Assembly: GCF_047634355.1 (NCBI RefSeq)
Contig: NZ_JBLIAL010000013.1
Origin: Porticoccus sp002341315
GTDB lineage: Bacteria > Pseudomonadota > Gammaproteobacteria > Pseudomonadales > Porticoccaceae
Length of the DNA: 64,000 bases
Strand: one strand, 5' to 3'
Below, in pieces: positions 1 through 8,155 of the stretch (position 1 is the stretch's first letter; every line of letters starts with the position of its first letter). The notes under the pieces are model-generated. The model saw only the letters and a program-made list of their open reading frames with translations, made no database searches and was not told the origin of the DNA. Both the position numbers and the translations under genes were made by a program.

Positions 1-1406
1 GTGGTGCGGCGTCACGCGCCTCTGCTGTGGACAGCATCCAGGTAAAAATGAGTGGCACTGTGCGGCTTGTTAATATCAAGGTGGTCGAGCGTGAAAACGG
101 CGAACTGGTTGCCGTTTCCCGGTCGGGTGAACTGGCTCTGGCGGATGAAAACGGCCGCGAACGCGAACGCTATAAGCTGCCCTATGGTGCTACGATCAAT
201 GTGAAAGAGGGCGCCAGGGTGCAGGCGGGTGAAGTGGTGGCCAACTGGGACCCGCACACCCACCCGATTATTACAGAAGTGGCAGGCCATATAGCGTTCT
301 CCGGTATGGAAGAGGGGCTCAGTACCCGTACGCAAACGGATGAGCTGACCGGCCTTTCCAATATTGCCGTGTTGGATCCCAATGAGCGCCCATCTGCAGG
401 CAAGGATCTCAAGCCGATGGTGACCATGCTGGATGACAAGGGCAAGGAGATGACCTTCCCCAGCTCGACTGTTCCAGCACACTACATGCTGCCCACCCAC
501 GCCCTTCTCAGTGTCAGCAATGGGAGCCGGGTCGGTGCGGGTGATGTTATCGCACGGATCCCTCAGGAGGGGTCGAAAACCCGTGATATCACCGGTGGTT
601 TGCCCCGGGTAGCGGATTTGTTTGAAGCGCGTCGTCCCAAGGACCCCGCCATTCTTGCCGAGGTGACTGGTACTGTTACTTTTGGTAAGGAAACCAAGGG
701 TAAGCGCCGTTTGGTGATTACCCCGACGGATGGCCAGACATTGCCAGACGGAAGCCCCTTCTATGAAGAGCTGATTCCCAAATGGCGTCAGTTGGGCGTG
801 TTCGAGGGTGAGCATGTCGAGAAAGGGGAGGTGATAGCCGACGGGCCTGCCAATCCTCACGATATTTTGCGTTTGCAAGGTGTGGATTCGCTGGCGAAGT
901 ATGTCGTCAATGAAATTCAGGACGTCTACCGTCTGCAAGGCGTAAAAATCAATGACAAGCATATTGAGGTCATTGTTCGCCAGATGCTGCGCAAAGTCGA
1001 AATTAGCGATATGGGTGACTCCTCGTTCGTAAAAGGTGAGCAGGTGGAGTACAACCGCGTCCTGGAAGAGAACGAAGTGCTCTACAACGATGGCAAGACT
1101 CCGGCTAAATTTGAGCGCCTGTTGCTGGGTATAACCAAGGCTTCGCTGGCTACGGAAAGCTTTATTTCAGCCGCCTCCTTCCAGGAAACAACGCGAGTCC
1201 TCACCGAGGCCTCTGTTACCGGTAAAGCTGATTTCCTGCGCGGCTTGAAAGAAAATGTGGTGGTGGGGCGTCTGGTGCCAGCCGGTACGGGTCTTACCTA
1301 TCACAAGCAACGTCGCGAAGCCCGGGAAGTTATTGGTGAAACAACGGTGAGTGCCAGCGATATTGAGGCAGCATTAAGCGAGGCGCTGAATTCGAGCGAC
1401 GAATAA
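1..1406 (+). CDS. rpoC: RNA polymerase beta' subunit, C-terminal part (5' end outside window)
   Basis: This is the C-terminal third of the beta' subunit of RNA polymerase. The reading frame is open from base 3 and starts in the conserved GGAASRAS segment, which lies around residue 920 of the E. coli protein, so the true start is left of the window. Recognisable blocks are WDPHTHPIITEV, DITGGLPRVADLFEARRP, GKETKGKRRLVITP, NEIQDVYRLQGVKINDKHIE, and LLGITKASLATESFISAASF near the C terminus. The end SSDE followed by TAA is typical. It lies just upstream of the str operon, as in other gammaproteobacteria. No frameshift is seen. Confidence 0.98.
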   Translation, partial: GAASRASAVDSIQVKMSGTVRLVNIKVVERENGELVAVSRSGELALADENGRERERYKLPYGATINVKEGARVQAGEVVANWDPHTHPIITEVAGHIAFSGMEEGLSTRTQTDELTGLSNIAVLDPNERPSAGKDLKPMVTMLDDKGKEMTFPSSTVPAHYMLPTHALLSVSNGSRVGAGDVIARIPQEGSKTRDITGGLPRVADLFEARRPKDPAILAEVTGTVTFGKETKGKRRLVITPTDGQTLPDGSPFYEELIPKWRQLGVFEGEHVEKGEVIADGPANPHDILRLQGVDSLAKYVVNEIQDVYRLQGVKINDKHIEVIVRQMLRKVEISDMGDSSFVKGEQVEYNRVLEENEVLYNDGKTPAKFERLLLGITKASLATESFISAASFQETTRVLTEASVTGKADFLRGLKENVVVGRLVPAGTGLTYHKQRREAREVIGETTVSASDIEAALSEALNSSDE

Positions 1407-1418
1407 AATTTGCTTTGC

Positions 1419-1440
1419 AAGCGGCCCACACGGGCCGCTT
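1419..1440 (+). terminator. hairpin after rpoC, without a T tract
   Basis: A perfect 9-bp inverted repeat, AAGCGGCCC / GGGCCGCTT with a 4-base loop, starts 12 bases after the rpoC stop codon. No run of T follows it, so it is either a weak terminator, an mRNA 3'-end stabiliser or an attenuator. Its 3' arm contains the first two bases of the -35 box of the rpsL promoter, so terminator and promoter are physically nested. Confidence 0.6.
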
Positions 1441-1467
1441 GACTCGCAGGTTCTCTGTCTTTAGAAT
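1439..1467 (+). promoter_or_regulatory. sigma-70 promoter of the str operon
   Basis: The -35 box is TTGACT at 1439-1444 and the -10 box is TAGAAT at 1462-1467, with the ideal 17-base spacer. The following stretch, GCCGCCTCC, is a GC-rich discriminator of the kind associated with stringent control of ribosomal promoters. Transcription would start near 1474, leaving a leader of about 80 bases before rpsL. The S10 promoter at 6073-6101 has the same layout and the same CGCCTCC end. Confidence 0.85.
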
Positions 1468-1554
1468 GCCGCCTCCCTAAAGTGGGGTCCAGCTATCTGG
1501 ATCTATTTATTGGAGCCTTCTGCGCGAAGGCGTTTTTATATCTGGAGTTAATGA

Positions 1555-1929
1555 ATGGCAACGATCAATCAGTTGGTTCGTAAGCCGAGGAAACGCAGAG
1601 TTGCCAAGAGCGACGTTCCTGCATTGCAAGCTTGTCCCCAGCGTCGCGGTGTCTGTACCCGCGTTTATACAACAACGCCAAAAAAACCAAACTCGGCACT
1701 GCGTAAAGTTTGCCGGGTTCGCCTGACAAATGGTTACGAAGTCAGTTCTTACATTGGCGGCGAAGGGCATAACCTGCAAGAGCACAGCGTGGTTCTGATT
1801 CGTGGCGGTCGTGTCAAGGATTTGCCGGGTGTTCGTTATCACACCGTGCGAGGCAGTCTGGATACCGCTGGCGTGAATAATCGCAAACAGCGCCGTTCCA
1901 AATATGGTACGAAACGTCCCAAAAAATAA
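1555..1929 (+). CDS. rpsL: 30S ribosomal protein S12
   Basis: S12 lies at the decoding centre of the small subunit and controls translational accuracy. The protein has 124 residues, the normal length. It carries TTTPKKPNSALRK, with the streptomycin-relevant lysine at residue 43 counted from Met, and the loop GGRVKDLPGVRYH with the conserved PGVRYH that is often hydroxylated on Asp. Both sites have the drug-sensitive wild-type residues. The ATG is preceded by a GGAG-like Shine-Dalgarno about 10 bases upstream. It is the first gene of the str operon. Confidence 0.98.
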   Translation: MATINQLVRKPRKRRVAKSDVPALQACPQRRGVCTRVYTTTPKKPNSALRKVCRVRLTNGYEVSSYIGGEGHNLQEHSVVLIRGGRVKDLPGVRYHTVRGSLDTAGVNNRKQRRSKYGTKRPKK

Positions 1930-1964
1930 CGGACGTACTGTGTGTCGGTAAGAAGAACTGAGTA

Positions 1965-2007
1965 AGGCCGGGTGCGCATCAGCGCTCAGTGAATCCCGGA
2001 TAGCCCT
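1965..2007 (+). promoter_or_regulatory. structured rpsL-rpsG intercistronic leader, possible S7 target
   Basis: The gap between rpsL and rpsG is 95 bases, long for this operon. It can fold with an outer helix CCGGG (1968-1972) against CCCGG (1995-1999) and an inner helix GCGC-ATCA-GCGC (1974-1985). In E. coli the same interval of the str mRNA is the binding site through which S7 represses its own synthesis. The fold is read directly from the sequence; its function as an S7 site is inference from position only. Confidence 0.35.
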
Positions 2008-2024
2008 GAAGAGAAGAGCAGACT

Positions 2025-2495
2025 ATGCCTAGAAGAAGAGTTGTCGCCAAACGCGAAATTTTACCCGATCCAAAATTCGGTAATGTAACGTTGGCAAAGT
2101 TTATGAACCACGTCATGGTAAGTGGCAAAAAATCTGTTGCCGAGCGTATCGTTTACGGTGCGCTGACAGTGGTTCAAACCCGTTTGAAAGAAGATCCTGT
2201 GATGGCTTTTGAGACAGCACTGGATAATATTGCGCCGATGGTTGAAGTTAAGTCCCGCCGGGTCGGTGGTGCAACCTATCAGGTGCCTGTTGAAGTGCGT
2301 CCGTCCCGCCGTGTTGCGCTGGCAATGCGCTGGATGGTGGACTACGCCCGCAATCGTGGTGAGAAATCCATGTCCCAACGTCTGGCTGGCGAGATAGTCG
2401 ATGCCTACCAGAACAAGGGTGGTGCTGTGAAGAAGCGTGAAGACGTCCACCGTATGGCGGAAGCCAACAAGGCGTTCTCACACTTCCGGTTCTAG
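2025..2495 (+). CDS. rpsG: 30S ribosomal protein S7
   Basis: S7 nucleates assembly of the 16S rRNA 3' major domain and forms part of the E site; in E. coli it is also the translational repressor of the str operon. The protein has 156 residues and starts MPRRRVVAKREILPDPKFG. It has the conserved block GGATYQVPVEVRPSRR and ends KREDVHRMAEANKAFSHFRF, the short form without the E. coli K-12 C-terminal extension. It is read after rpsL and before fusA. Confidence 0.98.
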   Translation: MPRRRVVAKREILPDPKFGNVTLAKFMNHVMVSGKKSVAERIVYGALTVVQTRLKEDPVMAFETALDNIAPMVEVKSRRVGGATYQVPVEVRPSRRVALAMRWMVDYARNRGEKSMSQRLAGEIVDAYQNKGGAVKKREDVHRMAEANKAFSHFRF

Positions 2496-2522
2496 TTCCG
2501 GTTGGTGTGCTTTCGTTTTGCA

Positions 2523-2551
2523 AAAGGGTAGCTGGCATACAGCTACCTTTT
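2523..2551 (+). terminator. terminator-like hairpin between rpsG and fusA
   Basis: A 12-bp stem, with GGTAGCTG at 2527-2534 pairing with CAGCTACC at 2540-2547 and flanked by A-T pairs, has a 5-base loop. It is followed by T-rich sequence at 2555-2560. It looks like an intrinsic terminator placed inside the str operon and may act as a partial terminator that lowers fusA-tuf readthrough, or be by-passed by a coupled ribosome. No strong separate promoter for fusA was recognised downstream. Confidence 0.6.
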
Positions 2552-2588
2552 GTAATTTTTAAGATTAATTGTTTGTTGGGGAAAAATT

Positions 2589-4694
2589 GTGGCTCGTAAG
2601 ACTCCCATTGCCCGTTACCGAAATATTGGTATTTGTGCGCACGTAGATGCTGGTAAAACGACTACGACAGAGCGTGTGTTGTTCTACACGGGACTGTCAC
2701 ACAAGCTGGGCGAAGTGCATGATGGCGCAGCCACCACTGACTGGATGGCTCAGGAGCAGGAGCGTGGTATCACGATCACCTCGGCGGCTGTCACCACTTT
2801 CTGGCAAGGCATGGATCAGCAGTTCGATCAACACCGAATCAATGTGATCGATACACCTGGTCACGTTGACTTTACCATTGAGGTTGAGCGTTCGCTGCGA
2901 GTACTGGATGGTGCGGTGGTGGTGCTCTGTGGGTCTTCCGGCGTTCAGCCGCAGACTGAAACGGTATGGCGGCAGGCCAATAAGTACGAAGTGCCGCGCA
3001 TGGTGTTTGTGAACAAGATGGATCGCGCCGGTGCTGACTATATGATGGTTGTCCGTCAGCTTAAGGAGCGCCTTGGGGCTAATGCCGTGCCATTGCAGAT
3101 GACAATTGGCTCCGAAGAGAACTTCAAGGGTGTGGTCGATCTGATCAAAATGAAGGCGGTGCTTTGGAACGAGGCCGACCAGGGTATGACATTTCAATAT
3201 GCCGAAATACCGGCAGAGATGGCTGACCAGTGTCAGGAGATGCGTGAATTCATGGTTGAGGCCGCTGCCGAAGCCAATGAAGAGTTGATGAACAAATATC
3301 TTGAGGGCGAAGCGCTTAGCGAGGCAGAGATCAAGGCCGGATTGCGTGCTCGTACACTGGCTAACGAAATCGTGCCGGTTCTCGGTGGATCAGCCTTCAA
3401 AAACAAAGGTGTTCAGGCCGTGCTGGATGCGGTGGTTGAATATTTGCCGGCACCCACGGAAGTGAAGGCCATTGAGGGTATTCTCGATGATGGCGAGACA
3501 GTGGCGGTGCGCAAGGCCGATGACGATGAGCCCTTCTCTGCGCTGGCGTTTAAAATTGCTACCGATCCCTTTGTGGGTACGCTGACGTTTTTCCGTGTTT
3601 ACTCCGGTACGCTGAATTCTGGCGATACGGTCTTAAATCCGGTCAAGAGCAAGAAGGAACGTATCGGCCGTATGGTGCAAATGCACGCCAATAATCGCGA
3701 AGAGATCAAGCAGGTGCTGGCGGGTGATATTGCAGCGGCGATTGGTCTAAAAGATGTGACCACAGGTGATACGCTCTGTGATTTGAACAATATTATTACA
3801 CTGGAGCGCATGGAGTTTCCGGAGCCGGTAATCTCGGTTGCCGTAGAGCCAAAATCCAAGGCCGACCAGGAAAAAATGGGCATTGCATTAGGCAAACTCG
3901 CCCAGGAAGACCCCTCTTTCCGTGTCAAAACGGATGAAGAGACAGGTCAGACCATTATCTCTGGTATGGGCGAGCTGCATTTGGATATTCTGGTAGACCG
4001 GATGCGTCGCGAGTTTAATGTCGAGGCTAATATCGGTAAGCCCCAAGTAGCCTACCGCGAAGCAATTCGCAATACCTGTGAGATTGAAGGTAAGTTTGTG
4101 CGTCAGTCCGGTGGTCGTGGTCAGTACGGTCACGTCTGGATCCGGTTTGAGCCGGGCGAGGATGAGAATGCTGAGGGGCTGGAGTTCGTCAACGAAGTTG
4201 TCGGTGGTGTGGTTCCCAAGGAATATATTCCGGCTGTCCAAAAGGGTATCGAAGAGCAGATGCAGAATGGTGTGCTCGCCGGTTATCCTCTGCTGGGCTT
4301 GAAGGCGACAGCCTATGACGGCTCGTACCACGATGTCGATTCGTCTGAAATGGCCTATAAAATTGCTGCGTCTATGGCGACCAAGCAGCTTGCCCAAAAA
4401 GGTGGTGCTGTTCTGCTTGAGCCTATCATGAAAGTTGAGGTGATTACGCCCGAGGAAAATATGGGGGACGTGGTCGGTGATCTCAACCGCCGCCGTGGCA
4501 TTATTCTCGGTATGGACGAAAGTGTTTCAGGAAAAGTTATTAATGTAGAGGTGCCCCTGGCAGAGATGTTTGGTTACGCAACCGACTTGCGTTCAGCCAC
4601 TCAGGGCCGCGCTACATTTGCTATGGAATTTAACAAATACGCCGAGGCGCCGCGCAATATTGCCGATGAAGTCATCGCAAAAAACCAGCGCTAA
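2589..4694 (+). CDS. fusA: translation elongation factor G
   Basis: EF-G is the GTPase that drives translocation of tRNA and mRNA on the ribosome and, with RRF, ribosome recycling. The 701-residue protein has the GTPase motifs AHVDAGKTTTTER (G1), DTPGHVDFT (G3) and NKMDRAGADY (G4) in the first 150 residues, then domains II to V, including SGMGELHLDILVDR and QYGHVWIRFEPG. It starts with GTG, preceded by a GGGG Shine-Dalgarno at 2578-2581. It follows rpsG and precedes tuf, the standard str order. Confidence 0.98.
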   Translation: MARKTPIARYRNIGICAHVDAGKTTTTERVLFYTGLSHKLGEVHDGAATTDWMAQEQERGITITSAAVTTFWQGMDQQFDQHRINVIDTPGHVDFTIEVERSLRVLDGAVVVLCGSSGVQPQTETVWRQANKYEVPRMVFVNKMDRAGADYMMVVRQLKERLGANAVPLQMTIGSEENFKGVVDLIKMKAVLWNEADQGMTFQYAEIPAEMADQCQEMREFMVEAAAEANEELMNKYLEGEALSEAEIKAGLRARTLANEIVPVLGGSAFKNKGVQAVLDAVVEYLPAPTEVKAIEGILDDGETVAVRKADDDEPFSALAFKIATDPFVGTLTFFRVYSGTLNSGDTVLNPVKSKKERIGRMVQMHANNREEIKQVLAGDIAAAIGLKDVTTGDTLCDLNNIITLERMEFPEPVISVAVEPKSKADQEKMGIALGKLAQEDPSFRVKTDEETGQTIISGMGELHLDILVDRMRREFNVEANIGKPQVAYREAIRNTCEIEGKFVRQSGGRGQYGHVWIRFEPGEDENAEGLEFVNEVVGGVVPKEYIPAVQKGIEEQMQNGVLAGYPLLGLKATAYDGSYHDVDSSEMAYKIAASMATKQLAQKGGAVLLEPIMKVEVITPEENMGDVVGDLNRRRGIILGMDESVSGKVINVEVPLAEMFGYATDLRSATQGRATFAMEFNKYAEAPRNIADEVIAKNQR

Positions 4695-4737
4695 TTTTTG
4701 AAATATTAAAAAGCATATCTTTAAGAGGATCTAGACA

Positions 4738-5964
4738 ATGGGAAAAGCAAAGTTTGAACGTAACAAGCCCCACGTAAACGTTGGCACGATTGGTCACGTT
4801 GACCACGGTAAGACGACCCTGACAGCGGCGCTGACGCGGGTTTGCTTCGAAACTTGGGGCAGTGGCTCGGCGATGGCCTTTGATGGTATTGATAATGCGC
4901 CGGAAGAGCGCGAGCGCGGTATCACGATTGCGACATCCCATGTTGAATACGATTCTCCGAGCCGTCACTACGCACACGTTGATTGCCCGGGTCACGCCGA
5001 CTATGTAAAAAACATGATCACCGGTGCTGCGCAGATGGATGGTGCGATTCTGGTGTGTGGTGCGACAGATGGCCCGATGCCACAAACCCGGGAGCATATT
5101 CTGCTGTCCCGTCAGGTGGGTGTGCCCTACGTTGTGGTGTTTCTGAACAAGGCAGACCTGCTGGCAGAAGATTGCGGTGGTGTTGGCTCTGAAGAATACA
5201 ACGAGATGATCGAGCTGGTTGAAATGGAGCTCCGTGAGCTGCTGGATGCCTACGACTTCCCGGGTGACGATACCCCTATTATTGCCGGTTCAGCCCTGAT
5301 GGCGCTGAACGGTGAAGACGACAACGAGCTGGGTACCACGGCGGTTCGCAAGCTGGTCGAGGCGCTGGATGCCTATATCCCTGAGCCGGAACGTGCGATT
5401 GACCAGCCGTTCCTGATGCCGATTGAAGACGTATTTTCGATCTCTGGACGCGGCACGGTAGTGACCGGGCGTGTTGAACGCGGTGTTGTCAAAGTGGGCG
5501 AAGAGATCGAGATTGTGGGTATCCGGGATACCACCAAGACAGTCTGCACCGGTGTTGAGATGTTCCGGAAGCTGCTGGACGAAGGTCGTGCTGGTGAGAA
5601 CGTTGGTGTTCTGCTTCGCGGAACCAAGCGTGATGACGTTGAGCGCGGTCAGGTTCTGTGTAAGCCGGGCAGCATCAAGCCGCATACCAAGTTTGAGGCA
5701 GAGGTTTACGTGCTGTCCAAGGACGAGGGAGGGCGTCACACGCCGTTCTTCAAGGGCTACCGTCCGCAGTTCTACTTCCGCACGACGGATGTGACAGGCG
5801 CTTGTGAGCTGCCTGAGGGTGTGGAGATGGTTATGCCTGGAGATAACGTCCAGATGACAGTGACGCTGATTGCGCCGATTGCAATGGAAGACGGGCTGCG
5901 CTTTGCGATTCGTGAAGGTGGTCGCACGGTCGGTGCCGGCGTGGTCGCTAAAATTATTGAGTAA
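4738..5964 (+). CDS. tuf: translation elongation factor Tu
   Basis: EF-Tu delivers aminoacyl-tRNA to the ribosome as a GTP complex. The 408-residue product starts MGKAKFERNKPHVNVGTIGH and has GHVDHGKT (G1), DCPGHADYVKNMITGAAQMDG (G3) and NKAD (G4). The insertion after the first helix (TRVCFETWGSGSAMAF) and the LLAEDCGGVGSEEYNEM loop are of the type found in marine gammaproteobacteria such as Marinobacter and relatives. The start follows a GAGG Shine-Dalgarno by 8 bases. Many gammaproteobacteria have a second tuf copy next to tRNA genes; none is in this window. Confidence 0.98.
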   Translation: MGKAKFERNKPHVNVGTIGHVDHGKTTLTAALTRVCFETWGSGSAMAFDGIDNAPEERERGITIATSHVEYDSPSRHYAHVDCPGHADYVKNMITGAAQMDGAILVCGATDGPMPQTREHILLSRQVGVPYVVVFLNKADLLAEDCGGVGSEEYNEMIELVEMELRELLDAYDFPGDDTPIIAGSALMALNGEDDNELGTTAVRKLVEALDAYIPEPERAIDQPFLMPIEDVFSISGRGTVVTGRVERGVVKVGEEIEIVGIRDTTKTVCTGVEMFRKLLDEGRAGENVGVLLRGTKRDDVERGQVLCKPGSIKPHTKFEAEVYVLSKDEGGRHTPFFKGYRPQFYFRTTDVTGACELPEGVEMVMPGDNVQMTVTLIAPIAMEDGLRFAIREGGRTVGAGVVAKIIE

Positions 5965-5991
5965 TAGCAATAAAGTACCTGTCTTGTTTGC

Positions 5992-6015
5992 GGGGGTCAC
6001 TGTGGCCCCCTTTTT
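5992..6015 (+). terminator. intrinsic terminator of the str operon
   Basis: An 8-bp stem, GGGGGTCA at 5992-5999 against TGGCCCCC at 6003-6010 with one G-T pair, has a 3-base loop. It is followed directly by five T. It lies 28 bases after the tuf stop codon and before the S10 promoter, so it ends the str operon. Confidence 0.88.
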
Positions 6016-6072
6016 ATCGCGATGCTATTGATCGCTAGCTGATAAAAATCGCCTGGTGTAACAGGTTTTTGC

Positions 6073-6101
6073 TTGACAGGGGTTGGGGGCAGACTTAGAA
6101 T
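6073..6101 (+). promoter_or_regulatory. sigma-70 promoter of the S10 operon
   Basis: A consensus -35 box TTGACA at 6073-6078 and a -10 box TAGAAT at 6096-6101 are separated by 17 bases. The discriminator CTCGCCTCC follows. The predicted start near 6108 leaves a leader of only about 64 bases before rpsJ, too short for the long L4-responsive attenuator known from the E. coli S10 leader. Confidence 0.88.
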
Positions 6102-6171
6102 CTCGCCTCCATTTTTCCGGGTCCCGATGTGCGGGATTCGATGGCTCTTTAGACAGTTGGAGTTTGATTCC

Positions 6172-6483
6172 ATGCAGGATCAGCGTATTCGTATTCGCCT
6201 GAAGGCTTTTGATCACAAGCTGATTGATGCTTCCACGCAGGAAATTGTTGAGACGGCAAAGCGTACCGGGGCCCAGATTCGTGGACCGATTCCCCTGCCA
6301 ACTCGCAAAGAACGTTTTACTATTTTGATTTCACCGCATGTTAATAAAGATGCGCGTGATCAATATGAAATCCGTACCCACAAGCGGTTACTGGATATTG
6401 TTGAGCCGACAGAGAAAACTGTTGATGCCCTGATGAAGCTGGATCTGGCCGCAGGTGTTGAGGTTCAAATTAGCCTGACATAA
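6172..6483 (+). CDS. rpsJ: 30S ribosomal protein S10
   Basis: S10 is a head protein of the small subunit and, as NusE, part of the transcription antitermination complex. The start at 6172 gives the normal 103 residues beginning MQDQRIRIRLKAFDHKLID; an in-frame extension further upstream overlaps the promoter and has no counterpart in the family. A GGAG Shine-Dalgarno lies at 6159-6162. The conserved RTGAQIRGPIPLPT and YEIRTHKRLLDI are present. It is the first gene of the S10 operon. Confidence 0.97.
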   Translation: MQDQRIRIRLKAFDHKLIDASTQEIVETAKRTGAQIRGPIPLPTRKERFTILISPHVNKDARDQYEIRTHKRLLDIVEPTEKTVDALMKLDLAAGVEVQISLT

Positions 6484-6585
6484 GCGGTACTGAAAACCCA
6501 TGTCCTGCCGACGCAGGGCGTGTGTAACGCTCTGAAATGGGCGGCCATAGCGGGTAATAGCCCCGTACACTATGAGGTTAGACAA

Positions 6586-7221
6586 ATGACTATTGGTATA
6601 GTCGGCCGCAAATGCGGCATGACACGTGTGTTTACTGAGGATGGCGCCTCTATTCCGGTCACTGTGATCGAGGCGGAGCCCAATCGCATTACTCAAATCA
6701 AAACCGATGATACTGACGGCTATATTGCCGTGCAGGTGACTACTGGTGCCCGTCGGGCCTCCCGTGTCAGTAAATCCCAGGTTGGGCATTTTGCCAAAGC
6801 TGGTGTTGAGGCGGGCAGAGGTTCTTGGGAGTTGCGTGTCGATGGTTTGCCCGAAGACTTGCAGGTTGGCGGTAATATCACGGTTGAGCAATTTGAAGCA
6901 GGTCAGAAAGTTGATGCCACCGGCACATCTAAAGGCAAGGGTTTTCAGGGTGTCATCAAGCGCTGGAACTTCAGCATGCAGGATGCGACGCATGGCAATT
7001 CATTGTCGCACCGTGCTCCTGGTTCAATCGGGCAGTGTCAGACGCCCGGCCGGGTATTCAAAGGCAAAAAAATGTCTGGGCACATGGGCGCTGAGCGTGT
7101 TACCACGCAGAATCTCGAAATTGTCCGTATAGACGCTGAACGTAACCTGCTCCTTATCAAGGGTGCTGTGCCTGGTGCGCCAGGTGGTGACGTGATCATT
7201 CGTGCTGCTGTGAAGGGCTGA
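6586..7221 (+). CDS. rplC: 50S ribosomal protein L3
   Basis: L3 is an early assembly protein near the peptidyl transferase centre. The start at 6586 (MTIGIVGRKCGMTRVF) follows a GAGG motif and gives 211 residues; an in-frame extension back to 6520 is not family-like. The region FQGVIKRWNF and the methylated-glutamine region GSIGQCQTPGRVFKGKKMSGHMG are present. The 102-base gap after rpsJ holds no recognisable promoter. Confidence 0.97.
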   Translation: MTIGIVGRKCGMTRVFTEDGASIPVTVIEAEPNRITQIKTDDTDGYIAVQVTTGARRASRVSKSQVGHFAKAGVEAGRGSWELRVDGLPEDLQVGGNITVEQFEAGQKVDATGTSKGKGFQGVIKRWNFSMQDATHGNSLSHRAPGSIGQCQTPGRVFKGKKMSGHMGAERVTTQNLEIVRIDAERNLLLIKGAVPGAPGGDVIIRAAVKG

Positions 7222-7232
7222 GGGGATCGCCG

Positions 7233-7847
7233 ATGGAATTAACGATAGCTACTCCCAAAGGCAGCGCAGGAACCATAGAGGTTTCTGAGGTCGCGTTTGG
7301 TAAAGAATTTAATCAGGATCTGGTGCACCAGGCGGTGACGAGCTACTTGGCGGGTGCCCGTCAGGGTACGCGGGCGCAAAAAACTCGCGCTGAAGTCAGC
7401 GGTGGTGGCAAAAAACCCTGGCGGCAGAAGGGTACAGGCCGTGCCCGTGCCGGTACCATTCGTTCGCCGATCTGGCGTACCGGTGGCGTGACATTTGCTG
7501 CCAAGCCCCAGGATCACTCGCAAAAGCTGAATCGCAAGATGTATCGTGCTGCGCTCAGATCCATACTCTCTGAGCTGGCCCGTCAGGACCGCCTGGTTGT
7601 GGTGGAATCTTTTGATGTTGATCAGCCAAAAACCAAAGCCTTGGTTCAGAAGCTCGGTGAGTTTGGCGTTCAGGATGTGCTGATTGTGACGGAAGAGGTG
7701 ACAGAAAATCTGTACCTTTCCTCGCGCAATTTGCACAAGGTCGATGTGCGTGACGCCGTTGGTGTTGATCCTGTCAGTCTGATCCATTTTGAAAAAGTGT
7801 TGGTCACCGTGCCTGCACTGAAAAAGATTGAGGAGATGCTGGTATGA
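7233..7847 (+). CDS. rplD: 50S ribosomal protein L4
   Basis: L4 lines the peptide exit tunnel with a long loop and in E. coli represses its own operon. The 204-residue protein has the tunnel loop region GGGKKPWRQKGTGRARAGTIRSP with the macrolide-relevant KPWRQKGTGRAR wild type. It starts 11 bases after rplC and overlaps rplW by 4 bases (ATGA), implying translational coupling. Confidence 0.97.
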   Translation: MELTIATPKGSAGTIEVSEVAFGKEFNQDLVHQAVTSYLAGARQGTRAQKTRAEVSGGGKKPWRQKGTGRARAGTIRSPIWRTGGVTFAAKPQDHSQKLNRKMYRAALRSILSELARQDRLVVVESFDVDQPKTKALVQKLGEFGVQDVLIVTEEVTENLYLSSRNLHKVDVRDAVGVDPVSLIHFEKVLVTVPALKKIEEMLV

Positions 7848-8143
7848 ATCAAGAGCGCATCTTTAAAGTATTGTTGGGGCCGCATATTACGGAAAAGACA
7901 TCGCTTGCTGCCGATCGTCAAAATCAAGTTGCTTTCAAGGTTGCTACTAATGCGACCAAACTTGAAATAAAGGCGGCTGTTGAAAAGCTGTTTGATGTGG
8001 TGGTGATGGATGTTCGTGTCGCCAAGGTCAAGGGTAAAACCAAGCGCACACGCTTTGGTTTGGGTAAGCGCTCCGACTGGAAAAAAGCGTATGTTCGTCT
8101 TGCGCAGGGTCAGGACATTGACTTTGCAGTAGCTGCTGAATAA
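7844..8143 (+). CDS. rplW: 50S ribosomal protein L23
   Basis: L23 sits at the exit of the peptide tunnel and is the docking site of trigger factor and SRP. The 99-residue protein begins MNQERIFKVLLGPHITEKTS and has the characteristic VAKVKGKTKRTRFGLGKRSDWKKAYV segment near the C terminus (positions about 64-89). The start codon overlaps the rplD stop. Confidence 0.97.
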   Translation: MNQERIFKVLLGPHITEKTSLAADRQNQVAFKVATNATKLEIKAAVEKLFDVVVMDVRVAKVKGKTKRTRFGLGKRSDWKKAYVRLAQGQDIDFAVAAE

Positions 8144-8155
8144 GGGGTTGTTGAG

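Noticed and set aside
12..962. 316-codon open frame opposite rpoC
   Set aside because: Antisense to the conserved C-terminal part of rpoC; no motif or start signal.
1419..1440. Hairpin as a full rpoC terminator
   Set aside because: No T tract follows it; kept only as a hairpin of uncertain role.
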